Source of the DNA: Clostridiales bacterium
Lineage (GTDB): Bacteria > Bacillota > Clostridia > Peptostreptococcales > Acidaminobacteraceae
Direction of reading: 5' to 3'
Assembly: GCA_016342415.1 (NCBI GenBank)
Contig: JAEIOD010000019.1
Coordinates: 32,264-96,263, forward strand
DNA: 64,000 nucleotides
Numbering within the stretch: position 1 is the stretch's first letter; each line of letters opens with the position of its first letter. Under the pieces are notes generated by a model. The model was not told the origin of the DNA, did not search any database, and saw only the letters and a list, made by a program, of their open reading frames with translations. Positions 43,801 to 52,860 of the stretch are shown here, one piece after another. A program made the position numbers and the translations under genes.

Positions 43801-46275
43801 AATGGAAGTAACAATCCAGTTATATCACAGTATTATTATGATGCTGCTGGAAACCAAGTTAGAATGTATACTGGTCTATCAAGTCCGCTTACTATATCAG
43901 GTCTTGATCAAGTATCAGGAAGTGATTTGGATTATTCTGTTACTAAAATGAACTATGACCATTTAACAAATCTTACAGAGTTTATTGATCCAATGGGACA
44001 AAGTGAAACTTTTGCATATGACTTGAATGGTAATATGACATCGAAAACAGATAGAAATGATACTGTATTTTCACAGTCATATGATGGGTTAGGACGATTA
44101 ACTCAAAGAACTGGTTCTAATGGAGCAGAAAATCATACAACTGGATATGTTTATAATCAAATTGGTTTATTGAAAGAAGTCAACGATAATGGTTATGTGG
44201 AAAGTTTTGAATATGATGATAGAGGTTTAGTTCTAAAACATAATTATCCTGATTACCATGTATCTTATATGTATGATGTATCTGGTAATGTTAAAAGAAG
44301 TTTATCTTTCGAAGGTATTAACCATATTCAGACGTCATATAACACCTTTGATGTGATGGATAGATTAAGTACTGTAAGCGATCTTAATGATCTTCAAGCC
44401 ACATATACTTATGATGCGAATGGTAATAGAAAAGACTTGAAATACACAACAGGTCAATTTGGAGTGAATTACAATTATAACTTGCTTAACAAAGTAACTG
44501 GTATTGATAACTTTAACTCAGGAGCAGTTGCATCGGCAGGTAATCCATTATCAAATGTGTTACCAGATTATGAATATGTTTATAAACTTGATGGGACACA
44601 ATTATCAGAAAAAGATACGACATCAGGTATAATCAAGAATTATGACTATGATGATATAAACAGATTGGTAAATGAATCTAAAACAATGAACAGTCATGTA
44701 GTTGAAGCGCCAGATACTCTAAAGAGTTCAGAAGATGCACCAGATTTGCTTAATGATTATTCATTAAATTATACTTATGATGATTATGGAAATATCCTTA
44801 CAAGAGTTGACGCTAGTAAAACTACTACTTATACTTATGATAAGAATAACCGTATATTAACAGAAACAGAAGTTGATACAAATACAACTATTATCAAAAG
44901 ATTCAGTTATGATAAGAATGGTAACACCATTTCAGACCGTACAGAAGTTTACTCAAAGGTACTAGACAATCTTGGTAGTAGTATTGCTGCATATGATTCA
45001 AGTGTCAAAATTTATGAGTATAACCTATCGAATCAACAAATAAAAGTTACTACAAAGAATGGTGAAACTTCTTATACTTATAATGCATCAGGTTTAAGAG
45101 ATAGTAAAATAACAGGAACAGATGTAACAAAGTTTTTCTGGAATGGTAATAATATTATCGGTGAAAAGAAGAACAACTCAATTATAGCATCGTATTTATA
45201 TGGTGCAGGTCTAATCAGAAGAAAAGACTTTAATACGAATGAGAAAAATTATTATTTCTTTAATGTTCATGGAGATGTAGTAGCATTAACAGATGACACT
45301 GGTGAAGTTATGACAGTTTATGACTATAATGCTTACGGTGAATTTGCAAGTCGTGGTCAAGTTATAGACAACCCATTTACGTATTTTGGTCAATATTATG
45401 ATGAAGAAACGGGCTCATACTATTTAAGAGCTAGATATTACAATCCTAATTATATGAGATTTACTCAAGAAGATCTTTTAAATGGATCGATTGATGATGC
45501 TTTGAGTTTAAATCGATATCTTTACTGTAGTGGCAACCCGATAAATTTTTATGATCCAAGTGGGTATAAAATGCAAGTAAAAAATACTTATTATGTTGAT
45601 GGTGTATTGACATCTACAGAATATTATTTTACTGAATTAGATTTGACTGTTTTTACTGTAGATGAATATGAAGAAACATTAGCTGGGGCTACTTTGACTA
45701 CTTACACATTTGCAATGTCATTACAAGATGCTTTGGCTAAAAATACAGCTCAAATATATGGAAGCAAACTTGCGGGTGATGGATATCAGTTATATGACAA
45801 AATAACAGATTTAAGTGCAATTGATAAAACTATAGATCTAAAAAAGGATGCTAAATTCACAAAAAATGCTGTTATAGTATTTGGTGATATTGCAGTAGCT
45901 GCTAAAGCAATAAGTGGTGGACTAAAAGGAGCTGGAGCGCTTCCAACATTGATGAATGGATCTATACCTACTATTGCAAACGAATATGATGCCTTATCAC
46001 AAGGTGTATCAATGTCAATTAAGATGAACGAGAGTGGAAATGTATTTAATGGGGTTGTATCAGTCGTTTTATCTGTTGGTAAAGATTTTATCCCACTTGT
46101 TGGAACTGTAGGAGTAGTGGAAGATTTGCTCGAAAAGGATGTTTATTATTATGAAATGGTGTATAGCTCTATAGATGAAAATTTACAAGTTCTTGGAGAC
46201 TACACTACAATATCCATGCAAGTACCTTATAAAAAAGGTAACAAACATCATAAACCATCTCTTAGCAGAGATTAA
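40864..46275 (+). CDS. RHS-repeat protein with variable C-terminal domain
   Basis: This 1803-residue exported protein has a signal peptide (about 1-30), an N-terminal region with NPFHGNLNLKY, many YD repeats (YDxxGNxxxxxD type) from about residue 220 to 1480, and the RHS-associated core (YFGQYYDEETGSYYLRARYYNP to NPINFYDPSG) near 1510-1570. About 235 residues follow the core: the polymorphic tip, with hydrophobic Gly-rich helices near 1670-1760 and a basic end. RHS shells enclose such a tip as a toxin. I do not recognise this one. ATG immediately follows the previous stop, with GAGGAG. Confidence 0.88.
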   Translation: MNFKFKIKSTRVILLMCLIVAFTSVLSYAQTTDDTEKYIDQLINNTQNSIVLQNSGTEYVNPFHGNLNLKYVDMSLPGINGLDFNLIREYNSHSAYAFDIDQGVVTDSQDKIRSNIGAGWSFNIPYVKELGTSFQVNLGEKGNYLVEDLGTTTTQAVIKGYENHTMNFYALPDRTECVVNGQQAILVYELGNGTKYYFGDDLTLMAIRDRYGNQITYEYTVTSNSLNRQPDNIYTITRITDTLGRVINFNYTTTGLVVSVTGEGKTQSVTYVFDKFSDITSLRPEIIPSLLVDSDRVLKSVTNTAGMTTAYTYNVQAGRKNDTGKTITTETKDILYALVDSVSQPGGLNTKYEYITSIRNNGYGAAEFYKISKRFDEIPSNVHTSYVANTATYGYSFDAGGEYDGYPNYNNTTLSPLPDDFRVRVAVTTESGLTDYVGDKDLKIVEILSTTDKLVTKETKKYDNKDNVISVTTEISDPTTSNDPIVSTQLFEYDTKGRKTGVWGTQTPTTIDVEGNYVPSNDEYKTTILYDDRFNIPTSTKYKQDVDTTIENKNVLSSDGKDILTSEMYENNILKSKTSFVYDSFGNLTANSIYDDSMNKQMTNYFSYADTGKNAFVTRSWTDAFTDIDGIVVPSIQTTSTYDYFGNQLTTTDAKGNVTAVVYDNLNRPTTVTNPDNTTVGLGYTINSNGFYITKTDELNNQFKLVYSSLGQLLQLVDLKTNNVHVTNEYNSIGQLIKSTDALGNYSVNTYYKSGEKETSKFYASDNTLLNSQNFKREIGVENGKYTTLTTETIGDVNAPTQRKTAYVNKYGLLEKNVVTVNGSLETENFTYDYIGRNITFTSARVNDEALQVPYSWKKEYDYAGNVIKFFNADSDYATSVYNALGQLTESYDFKSVKSATPYATKNTYDKIGRLIKTEIPFDTIDGQVKYSVKEYKYDANNNLVEERTSNNKVTELESFNIKKYEYDKRNRLVKVTLENGSNNPVISQYYYDAAGNQVRMYTGLSSPLTISGLDQVSGSDLDYSVTKMNYDHLTNLTEFIDPMGQSETFAYDLNGNMTSKTDRNDTVFSQSYDGLGRLTQRTGSNGAENHTTGYVYNQIGLLKEVNDNGYVESFEYDDRGLVLKHNYPDYHVSYMYDVSGNVKRSLSFEGINHIQTSYNTFDVMDRLSTVSDLNDLQATYTYDANGNRKDLKYTTGQFGVNYNYNLLNKVTGIDNFNSGAVASAGNPLSNVLPDYEYVYKLDGTQLSEKDTTSGIIKNYDYDDINRLVNESKTMNSHVVEAPDTLKSSEDAPDLLNDYSLNYTYDDYGNILTRVDASKTTTYTYDKNNRILTETEVDTNTTIIKRFSYDKNGNTISDRTEVYSKVLDNLGSSIAAYDSSVKIYEYNLSNQQIKVTTKNGETSYTYNASGLRDSKITGTDVTKFFWNGNNIIGEKKNNSIIASYLYGAGLIRRKDFNTNEKNYYFFNVHGDVVALTDDTGEVMTVYDYNAYGEFASRGQVIDNPFTYFGQYYDEETGSYYLRARYYNPNYMRFTQEDLLNGSIDDALSLNRYLYCSGNPINFYDPSGYKMQVKNTYYVDGVLTSTEYYFTELDLTVFTVDEYEETLAGATLTTYTFAMSLQDALAKNTAQIYGSKLAGDGYQLYDKITDLSAIDKTIDLKKDAKFTKNAVIVFGDIAVAAKAISGGLKGAGALPTLMNGSIPTIANEYDALSQGVSMSIKMNESGNVFNGVVSVVLSVGKDFIPLVGTVGVVEDLLEKDVYYYEMVYSSIDENLQVLGDYTTISMQVPYKKGNKHHKPSLSRD

Positions 46276-46281
46276 TAGAAA

Positions 46282-46318
46282 AAAAGAGTGTTTGATATTA
46301 CTATCTACACTCTTTTCT
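46282..46318 (+). terminator. Hairpin between RHS gene and next gene
   Basis: AAAAGAGTGT (46282-46291) pairs with ACACTCTTTT (46307-46316); the T run is short. Probably a partial terminator between toxin and downstream gene. Confidence 0.65.
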
Positions 46319-46331
46319 TAAAGGAGGTAAA

Positions 46332-47189
46332 ATGAAAAAAAATATAAAAAGGGTATTCATTACTTTAACATTGATTGCATGTATTGCAATATTATTTTTG
46401 CATAATAAAGAGTATGGTCTTGGAGAGATTGTTGAAGATGATTTTTATGCAATATCCGTTTTAGATGTATATCAGGTATCCGATTTGGAGGAGTTTGAGC
46501 ATGGTAAAGATATTTATGCTGTTGAAATCATAGTATACAATAAAAGAAATAAACCTGTTACTTTTGATACAACTAACGAATTCATACTTATCGATGAATT
46601 TGGAAATGAGTATATACCTGATTTTATTCCAGCATATAATGGTCTTGATTATCTCATTGAACCTGGTGGAAAAATGCGAGGTGAGATTATGTTTGCTGTA
46701 GAAAAAGGAAATCTACCAATTGTATCAAAATATAGACCTGATTCTGATAATGATAAATATTATGCATATGATTTAAACTCTGAGATTTCAAATGAGTACT
46801 TAGTATATAAGACTGATGTAAGCAATGAGAATTATACTTTGAATAATTATATTGAAATTGGATTAATCGGCATTAAAGTTATTAATTATGATGAAACTAA
46901 CATGAATGATGAATCTACTAATTTAATAACTGTGAATTTGGAAATAACTAATTTATCGGAAGAAAACCAATTAATAAAAGCTTTTCATATGTTCTATTTG
47001 AAAGATGACAAAGGGTATAATTATAATTATAAATATGAAACCCTAGAGAAGAGGAGTGTTGATATAAGTGGGGATTCAACTCAGTTACTGAGTTTTTCAT
47101 ATAAAGTACCTAAGAATGTGTTGAGTGCTAGTTTGATGTTTGAAACGGATATATATATGAACGAATTGTACGTGATTGATTTGTATTGA
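46332..47189 (+). CDS. Membrane-anchored DUF4352-like protein, candidate immunity
   Basis: This 285-residue protein has one N-terminal helix (about 8-24) and two beta-rich segments (about 32-150 and 165-285), each with the pattern of the DUF4352 immunoglobulin-like fold. It starts after AAAGGAGG, directly downstream of the RHS gene, the classic place for an immunity gene. An exported anchored protein would suit protection against a toxin acting at the membrane. This is inference from position. Confidence 0.55.
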   Translation: MKKNIKRVFITLTLIACIAILFLHNKEYGLGEIVEDDFYAISVLDVYQVSDLEEFEHGKDIYAVEIIVYNKRNKPVTFDTTNEFILIDEFGNEYIPDFIPAYNGLDYLIEPGGKMRGEIMFAVEKGNLPIVSKYRPDSDNDKYYAYDLNSEISNEYLVYKTDVSNENYTLNNYIEIGLIGIKVINYDETNMNDESTNLITVNLEITNLSEENQLIKAFHMFYLKDDKGYNYNYKYETLEKRSVDISGDSTQLLSFSYKVPKNVLSASLMFETDIYMNELYVIDLY

Positions 47190-47645
47190 AAGGTTTCTTG
47201 ATTATCAATTATATAGTTATATGTGAATCATTATTAGAAATTGAGAAGAGAACCATGGAATAACTAACATTTTGATATTAGAGAGTTGTTAATAAACAAG
47301 AATTATGGGAGCAACACGACAATTCTTTAACTAATACACGGAATTATCTAAGCTAGTATATACTAGTGAAATAGTGATGTTTAAGTATAGATACAATACT
47401 ATATAATAGAAATAGTGGAATTTTCACCACTTCCAGCATTACATAAGTTAAAGTTTGAGTTTTATTAATCAAACGTATTATAAGTAGTAATTAATAAGCA
47501 TCAAATACTAACTATTGGATCTCATGTCATTGATATGAGATCTTTTGCTATCTATAAGAAATTAATTGCATTAAGAACGTTAGTTCGCTATACTGTTGTT
47601 AGTGGATTGTTAATAAATAACAAGGACTTGAAGTAAAGAGGAGTT
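47190..47645 (+). other. Non-coding region
   Basis: No gene is seen in 456 bp. It contains the terminator at 47518-47546 and AGAGGAG at 47637 for the next gene; the rest is AT-rich with stops in all frames. Confidence 0.5.
47518..47546 (+). terminator. Intrinsic terminator
   Basis: GATCTCAT (47518-47525) pairs with ATGAGATC (47535-47542), followed by TTTT. Confidence 0.75.
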
Positions 47646-47936
47646 ATGGAAATTGTGTTAAAGAATATCGAGATGATTGCTGAATTTTATAATTATCGAG
47701 ATGAATATAATATTAGTCAAGTCAAAATTAGGCCAAGAAGATTTAGAGTTTTACTGGAAGATGGTCATGAAAGAGCTGTTATTGAAATTGATAGGATATT
47801 GAATATTGAAGAGGAAGGTACTAAGAGTGATAGTAAGGTAGTATTTCATTGTGAGAGCTTACTTAATAACTTGATGATTCAATACATCATCAAATATCAA
47901 AAGAACGATACTAAGTGGATATTGTTTAAAATGTAG
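47646..47936 (+). CDS. Small unrecognised protein in the RHS tail
   Basis: This 96-residue soluble basic protein starts at ATG 47646 after AGAGGAG. It has mixed helix and strand with no Cys and no motif. Small genes after an RHS gene are often immunity proteins or orphan remnants, which is the only hint to function. Confidence 0.55.
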   Translation: MEIVLKNIEMIAEFYNYRDEYNISQVKIRPRRFRVLLEDGHERAVIEIDRILNIEEEGTKSDSKVVFHCESLLNNLMIQYIIKYQKNDTKWILFKM

Positions 47937-47961
47937 CATAATATATCGTAAAGGTGGATTT

Positions 47962-48300
47962 ATGAATTTAATTGAAATAGAAGAGAATATGAATGCAATT
48001 TGTTCCGAGTACAATTTGATAGAAGGCAAGGATTATGATTTTATTAAGAAGTTTTATAAGAATGGTGATTACAATGATCCTGAATCATATTGGAGTATTG
48101 AACTTAAGAAGTTTTATAATGAGGATCTTGAAGTTCTTATACTGGATAGTGGTTTTAGATTGAAAGAGTATTACACTGATCAGACAAAAAAAGGTAATAG
48201 AAAATGTATAGCGATTGATGCTAAGAAACAAAAGGCTCATTATATCATGATTGTGCCTGTTACAGTTTGTCCGCCACCTGATATGAAATTATGGCTATAA
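47962..48300 (+). CDS. Small unrecognised protein in the RHS tail
   Basis: This 112-residue soluble protein, Tyr- and Lys-rich, starts at ATG 47962 after AAAGGTGG, 25 bp after the previous gene. The C-terminus has VCPPPD. No family is recognised. It probably forms a pair with 47646. Confidence 0.55.
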   Translation: MNLIEIEENMNAICSEYNLIEGKDYDFIKKFYKNGDYNDPESYWSIELKKFYNEDLEVLILDSGFRLKEYYTDQTKKGNRKCIAIDAKKQKAHYIMIVPVTVCPPPDMKLWL

Positions 48301-49230
48301 TAGAAAAGTGTCTTTAATATGTATCATAGGATTCTGTTTATTTTTTGAATAAGTTAAATTTAATATGAAATGAAGTTAATGGCGACAATCTAATATAGAT
48401 GTCGCCATTTTGTCGCCATTGAGATAATGTTGATTAGTACACTATAGTATTTATTAGTTAAAAACTTTGAAGAACATTATGGTAGTTAATCATTTTACAG
48501 TGGTTTTAGCCTATATGAGTTAGGGCTAGTTATGATTAGATACTTCTCTAGTGGAATTAATCATTCTGTGCACATCATGTTAAAAGCAAGTCAATTTATT
48601 ATTACAAAATCATTTGAGCTACTTGTGTATCAACTTGATAACAGCCTTTTATTTACTTAATAGTCTCATCTCAATAAAACTTCAATGTTACATCCAAATT
48701 ACTAATAGAATTTTTATGGAATAAGAAGACTTAACTTGACACAATAGATTTGTCAGTTGAAATCAAAAAAGCGGTAAACATCATTTATACTAATAGTTTG
48801 AAGGAGATTGTAAATTAGACACACCACAGGATATGCAAATCGTCAAAATGGTTTCAAAGTCTTCATAGAACAGGAGTTGACAAGAATTTGCAAAAATATT
48901 TGTTTAGTTCCTTCTTGTAATAGATTAGACATTATGAAAGAAAAATATTATCCTTCTTGTACTGCGATATATAGATGATTTAACCAGTTTGACAATTAAA
49001 TATACTATTCATGATGGTATTATTCCTGGAAAATTATAGAATCTATCAATTGATGTCATTATATAACCTGAGGCAAAGAATATATTGATGAGTATATGAG
49101 AAAAAAGAAAAAACTGAGTTAATTAACAATAAAATGAGATTGAACGATTTCATTTGAAAAACGATGAATTTCTTCCTTATATCGAGGAATATAATGATAA
49201 GTTGGAAATTGACTAATAAATACAAAGGTC
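48301..49230 (+). other. 930 bp of decayed sequence
   Basis: There is no intact gene. A hairpin lies at 48378-48411. From about 48700 to 49200 short coding-like stretches in one frame are cut by many stops (for example a run of about 50 codons from 48815 starting Arg-His-Thr-Thr-Gly-Tyr), so this is an old pseudogene that I cannot assign. Confidence 0.5.
48378..48411 (+). terminator. Probable terminator
   Basis: AATGGCGAC (48378-48386) pairs with GTCGCCATT (48401-48409), followed by TT. A partial extra copy of GTCGCCATT follows at 48412. Confidence 0.55.
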
Positions 49231-49599
49231 TTGTTAAAATCTTTCCGAGTCAGATTAAAAGCATTACTTAAGATAGATACTACAATACCAGACAGAAAGA
49301 CTGTGTATCAAGAGCAACTAGATTGTGCACGAATGGAACTAAAAACATTTATTGATGATCATAGAGAGTATATCGAACGTTACAGGCGATATATTAACCT
49401 AAATCTAGGTATTAGAATTGAACTAGCAAGAACTATACTGAATAATGAAATACCATATGATATTAATGGAAGAGAAGAATACTTTAAAACTCTCAAGTAT
49501 GAAATCGATTTAGAAAAAGATAGAATCAAATATATTAAGGAAGTTAGTGTGAAAATTGCAATGGAAAGTAAAATTTGGACGCACTTAAATAAGCCTTAA
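49231..49599 (+). CDS. Helical protein, possibly the end of a decayed gene
   Basis: This 122-residue, highly charged helical protein starts at TTG 49231 with only AAAGG before it. No motif is recognised. Decayed sequence lies upstream and the IS110 transposase ends 18 bp downstream on the other strand, so it may be a C-terminal remnant rather than a whole gene. Confidence 0.4.
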   Translation: MLKSFRVRLKALLKIDTTIPDRKTVYQEQLDCARMELKTFIDDHREYIERYRRYINLNLGIRIELARTILNNEIPYDINGREEYFKTLKYEIDLEKDRIKYIKEVSVKIAMESKIWTHLNKP

Positions 49600-49616
49600 T
49601 TAGATTTATTTAAAAA

Positions 49617-50873
49617 TCAGTTTGGTACACTATCTAATTGAGGTATTAGTCCTTCTTGAATTAAGAGTTTCATAGCGTTCTTAATAGCTTTTTGCTTTTG
49701 TTTCTCTTTAAGCTTTTCAGGCATATCAATTTTATATAAATCACTAGGATTAAATTGTTCACCTGTTAAAAGCATATTGTAAATTGCTGTTAAAATCATT
49801 CTAGCAATAGCAATGATTGCACGTTTTTTACCACGACGCTTTCTTATACGTTCATATTTTACTGCATAATAAGGAGTTTCTTTAGATTTCACGGCAGCGT
49901 GAGCGATTTGAACTAACGCTGGTTTTAGGTATACTCCAGCACGTGAAATTTTAACAGATTTTTTCTTACCTGCAGATTGATTATTGGTTGGTGTTAATCC
50001 AGCCCATGAACATAAACGTTTTGAATTATCGAAATAAATCATATCAACACCAATTTCTGAAATGATTTTGATAGCAGACTTTCTGTTAACACCTGGTATT
50101 GTTTTGAGTAGAGAAATAACACTCTCATACGGTTGTACAAGTACATCAAGCTTTAAGTCGATAGTCTTAATGAGCTCTTCGGTAAAGTTTAAATGTTCTT
50201 TAATGAGAAGCATACGGTACTTTTGTGATTCTTCCATTGTATAACCTTCAATCGATTCAAGCACGAGATCTGCCTTTTTCTTTAGCGTTGTTTTTAATAA
50301 AGAAGTGCAGTACTCGGGATCAAAGGTATCATTAGAAATTAGATAGTCTGTAATTGCTGTTGCAGATACACCAAACATATCGGAAACAACTGAATCAAGT
50401 GCAACATTACAAACGGTTAATGCATTTTGGAATCGATTTTTTTCACTAGATTTGCAATTGGTGATTTTATACTCATAACGTGTAAACTCTCTGAGAATAC
50501 GAATTGGTTTTTCGGGTATAAAACTACCAGGGACAAGACCTAATCGGTGCAGTTCGGCAATCCATTTAGAGTCTTTGATGTCATCCTTTTGACCTTGGAT
50601 GGCGCGAACCCATTTAGGATTGGCTAATGTGATAAAGCAGGTACTTTCAAGAATATTGTAAACTGGGATCCAATACTTGCCTGTCGACTCCATGCAAATG
50701 TGATAGCATTGATGCTCTATTAGCCAATTCTTTAATTTTTTGAGTGAACTATTGAATGTGGAAAATCGTTTCTTATAGTACTTAGGCTTAATAGAATCAG
50801 AAGTAATCACAGTTGCAATTAAAAATTTTTTGTGGACGTCTATGCCACAACAAGTGGAATAAATAACTTTCAT
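49617..50873 (-). CDS. IS110-family transposase (DEDD recombinase)
   Basis: This 418-residue protein has an N-terminal RuvC-like domain with the DEDD set: D12 (CGIDVHKK), E62 (CMESTGKYW), D98 and D101 (KDDIKDSKWIAEL). The C-terminal transposase_20 domain shows IPGVNRKSAIKIISEIG, WAGLTP and a QSAGKKKS loop with the conserved Ser. It looks full-length and intact. The start has GAAAGGAGG. IS110 elements have no terminal inverted repeats and use an RNA from the non-coding end to choose target and donor, see 50885-51140. Confidence 0.93.
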   Translation of the reverse strand: MKVIYSTCCGIDVHKKFLIATVITSDSIKPKYYKKRFSTFNSSLKKLKNWLIEHQCYHICMESTGKYWIPVYNILESTCFITLANPKWVRAIQGQKDDIKDSKWIAELHRLGLVPGSFIPEKPIRILREFTRYEYKITNCKSSEKNRFQNALTVCNVALDSVVSDMFGVSATAITDYLISNDTFDPEYCTSLLKTTLKKKADLVLESIEGYTMEESQKYRMLLIKEHLNFTEELIKTIDLKLDVLVQPYESVISLLKTIPGVNRKSAIKIISEIGVDMIYFDNSKRLCSWAGLTPTNNQSAGKKKSVKISRAGVYLKPALVQIAHAAVKSKETPYYAVKYERIRKRRGKKRAIIAIARMILTAIYNMLLTGEQFNPSDLYKIDMPEKLKEKQKQKAIKNAMKLLIQEGLIPQLDSVPN

Positions 50874-50884
50874 TTTGTCCTCCT

Positions 50885-51140
50885 TTCATTCAGCTAAGTG
50901 AAGACATTAACTGAGTTATCACACATTTAACATTTGTTAAAACAAGGATTAGTGTTCGGTATCTAGTACCACTCATTTGTGCTTGAAAGATAACTCTTAC
51001 ACCTGTTATTATGCTGCTTTAATCCATAGAAGTCTGCAACTCCCCTTACCGTGCTTTGTAGTTGTCATCACTTGATATATATATACCCACTTTCACAGTG
51101 AACTCATTTTCATTCCCATTTGAGTCACCAACGGAGGCGG
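50885..51140 (-). ncRNA. Candidate IS110 bridge-RNA region
   Basis: About 250 bp upstream of the transposase start on its strand lack any frame and contain several short inverted repeats. In IS110-group elements the bridge RNA lies in this upstream non-coding end. I place it by position only; I could not fix loops or ends. Confidence 0.4.
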
Positions 51141-51219
51141 AGACATGGAGGTTATTATGAAAACAGCTTGCTAAATGGATAAGACTAAACTACGAGTAGG
51201 TTGTTATGTTGAGTAATCA

Positions 51220-51243
51220 AAAATCTGTGCATTAGATTTTTTT
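51220..51243 (+). terminator. Small terminator-like hairpin
   Basis: AAAATCT (51220-51226) pairs with AGATTTT (51234-51240), followed by TTT. Confidence 0.45.
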
Positions 51244-51630
51244 AGCATTATAGTTTCAAAAAATGAAAAGCACCTTAAGAAAAAGATCAAAAGGTCCAGA
51301 TTCGGAATGTCCACGTATATAACTCGAAGTTATCATGGGACTATACGGAAAAAAAATAATTTAATTACTTTAATAATACAAATTATTAAATAAATTGTCA
51401 ACTAAATTAAATTATATTGTCAGATTAGAGGAGCAAGAACTATGAAAAGCACAACAAACTTGTAGTATCAAAATCGGACGATTTAGAAACCGAAAATAAA
51501 CCGATTTTTCTATTGTTATAATTTGGTCATTTGGAGATAATTAAGGTATCAAAAAGGGTCTCAAAATAAAAACGTTCCAAATTGCGAGAGTGATACGTTT
51601 AAAAGACCTTATTATAATGAAAGGAGTGTT

Positions 51631-52209
51631 ATGGCTAAGAAATTTGGTTATGCAAGAGTATCAACTAACAAGCAAGACTTAGATGCTCAGATAGAAGCCC
51701 TTAAAGCAGTGGGTGTTCATTCATCTGATATTTATAAAGAGGAAATTTCATCAAGGATCAAGAAAAGACCGAAGTTTGAAGAAGTGATGAATGTCATGGA
51801 ACCAGGAGATATGTTAGTTGTATTTAAATTAGATAGAATAGGAAGATCACTTAAAGAATTGATAGATATCGTAGAGAAAATCAATGAGAAAGAATGTAAC
51901 ATCAAAACATTATCAGGTAATCATGTAATTGATACAACAACTGCACAAGGAAAATTATTCTTTTCCTTGTTAGCAGCATTTAGTGAATATGAAAGAGAAT
52001 TGATAAGAGAGAGAACTATATTAGGTTTAGAGAACGCAAAAGCTAAAGGTATTAAGCTGGGTCGAAAAAATGTTCTAAGCACAAGTGAAATCGAAGATTT
52101 TGGAAGGATGTTAAATACAAATATGAAAGTGAAGGAAATCTGTGAACTAATGGGTATCTCTAAATCTTCATATTATAGGTATAAAGAATATGCGGAGGCG
52201 GTTCAATAA
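51631..52209 (+). CDS. Serine recombinase (resolvase/invertase family)
   Basis: This 192-residue protein has the catalytic Ser11 in YARVSTNKQ, the Arg-rich GDMLVVFKLDRIGRS region, the long E helix (FSEYERELIRERT) and a C-terminal helix-turn-helix (MKVKEICELMGISKSSYYRY). It is full length for the Tn3-resolvase/Hin family and appears intact. ATG follows GAAAGGAG. Its 3' end is duplicated at 52650-52860. Confidence 0.92.
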   Translation: MAKKFGYARVSTNKQDLDAQIEALKAVGVHSSDIYKEEISSRIKKRPKFEEVMNVMEPGDMLVVFKLDRIGRSLKELIDIVEKINEKECNIKTLSGNHVIDTTTAQGKLFFSLLAAFSEYERELIRERTILGLENAKAKGIKLGRKNVLSTSEIEDFGRMLNTNMKVKEICELMGISKSSYYRYKEYAEAVQ

Positions 52210-52314
52210 ATGGATCGATTTATTATAGTTTTTTTAATAGGAGAATCTTTAGCAGATGATAGGGATGACGATGAGGATGTTGGGGAGTGTAAACATAGTT
52301 CTTTGTATAAGTAA
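52210..52314 (+). pseudogene. Truncated 5' copy of the 52861 membrane-protein gene
   Basis: A 34-codon frame begins one base after the resolvase stop. Its first 16 or so residues (MDRFIIVFLIGESLADD) match the start of the 52861 protein (MERFIMGFLIGEAVADD), then it runs into unrelated sequence. It is a left-over of a duplicated gene junction. Confidence 0.8.
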
Positions 52315-52363
52315 TTAAGTATTAAGAGAAGAACAATTTGTATGATGTTCACCAGGAGGGAAT

Positions 52364-52645
52364 ATGGAGGATATAATCAGTTATAAAGGTTACCCTGTAT
52401 ATAAAGTTAAACTAGGGAAAAGAATCATTAGAGCAGTCAAATTATATGATTATCCTGACGACAAGTGGTGTGTGATGGTTCAAGTTGTGAATGATATCGA
52501 AAAATCAGACGATGGTAAATGGAAAAAATCGAACGATATTATTGTAAGATACAACATTGATGACAATCCTTTTCATTATGATATTAATTATAGTCAAATA
52601 ATAGACCAAGTGGTTGGGTATTTGCCATCGTTGTTAGATTATTAA
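52364..52645 (+). CDS. Unrecognised 93-residue protein inserted at a duplicated junction
   Basis: ATG 52364 follows AGGAGGG. The small soluble protein has strands and several Tyr/Trp residues and no known motif. It is flanked on both sides by copies of the resolvase-end/membrane-protein-start junction, which suggests it arrived by an insertion that duplicated that junction. Confidence 0.6.
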   Translation: MEDIISYKGYPVYKVKLGKRIIRAVKLYDYPDDKWCVMVQVVNDIEKSDDGKWKKSNDIIVRYNIDDNPFHYDINYSQIIDQVVGYLPSLLDY

Positions 52646-52649
52646 AGTC

Positions 52650-52860
52650 AAGTGATCAAAGAGAGGACAATATTGGGTTTAGAGAACCCAAAAGCTAAAG
52701 CAATTAAGCTTTGTCGGAAAAATGTTCTAAACACAAGTGAAATCCTAGATTTCAAAAGGATGTTACATACAAATATGAAAGCGAAGGAAATATGTGAATG
52801 ATGGGTATCTCTAAATCTTCATATTATAGTTATAAAAAAATTGTGAGGGAGTTTGATTAA
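52650..52860 (+). pseudogene. Duplicated 3' fragment of the resolvase gene
   Basis: The fragment matches the last 65 or so codons of the 51631 gene (RTILGLENPKAKAIKL against RTILGLENAKAKGIKL, and later the ICE-MGIS region), with substitutions and a small deletion after TGTGAA that makes a TGA. It has no start of its own. Confidence 0.85.

Larger units (their letters stand above)
50874..51630. other. Non-coding region beside IS110 and the resolvase
   Basis: The part nearest the transposase (to about 51150) is likely the non-coding end of the IS110 element. A terminator-like hairpin lies at 51220-51243. 51540-51625 is the leader of the resolvase with an imperfect inverted repeat that includes AAACGT (51570) and ACGTTT (51595). 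Confidence 0.5.

Noticed and set aside
48815..48990. IS256-type transposase remnant
   Set aside because: The start of the decayed frame loosely suggested a transposase, but no further motif could be matched, so it was left unassigned.
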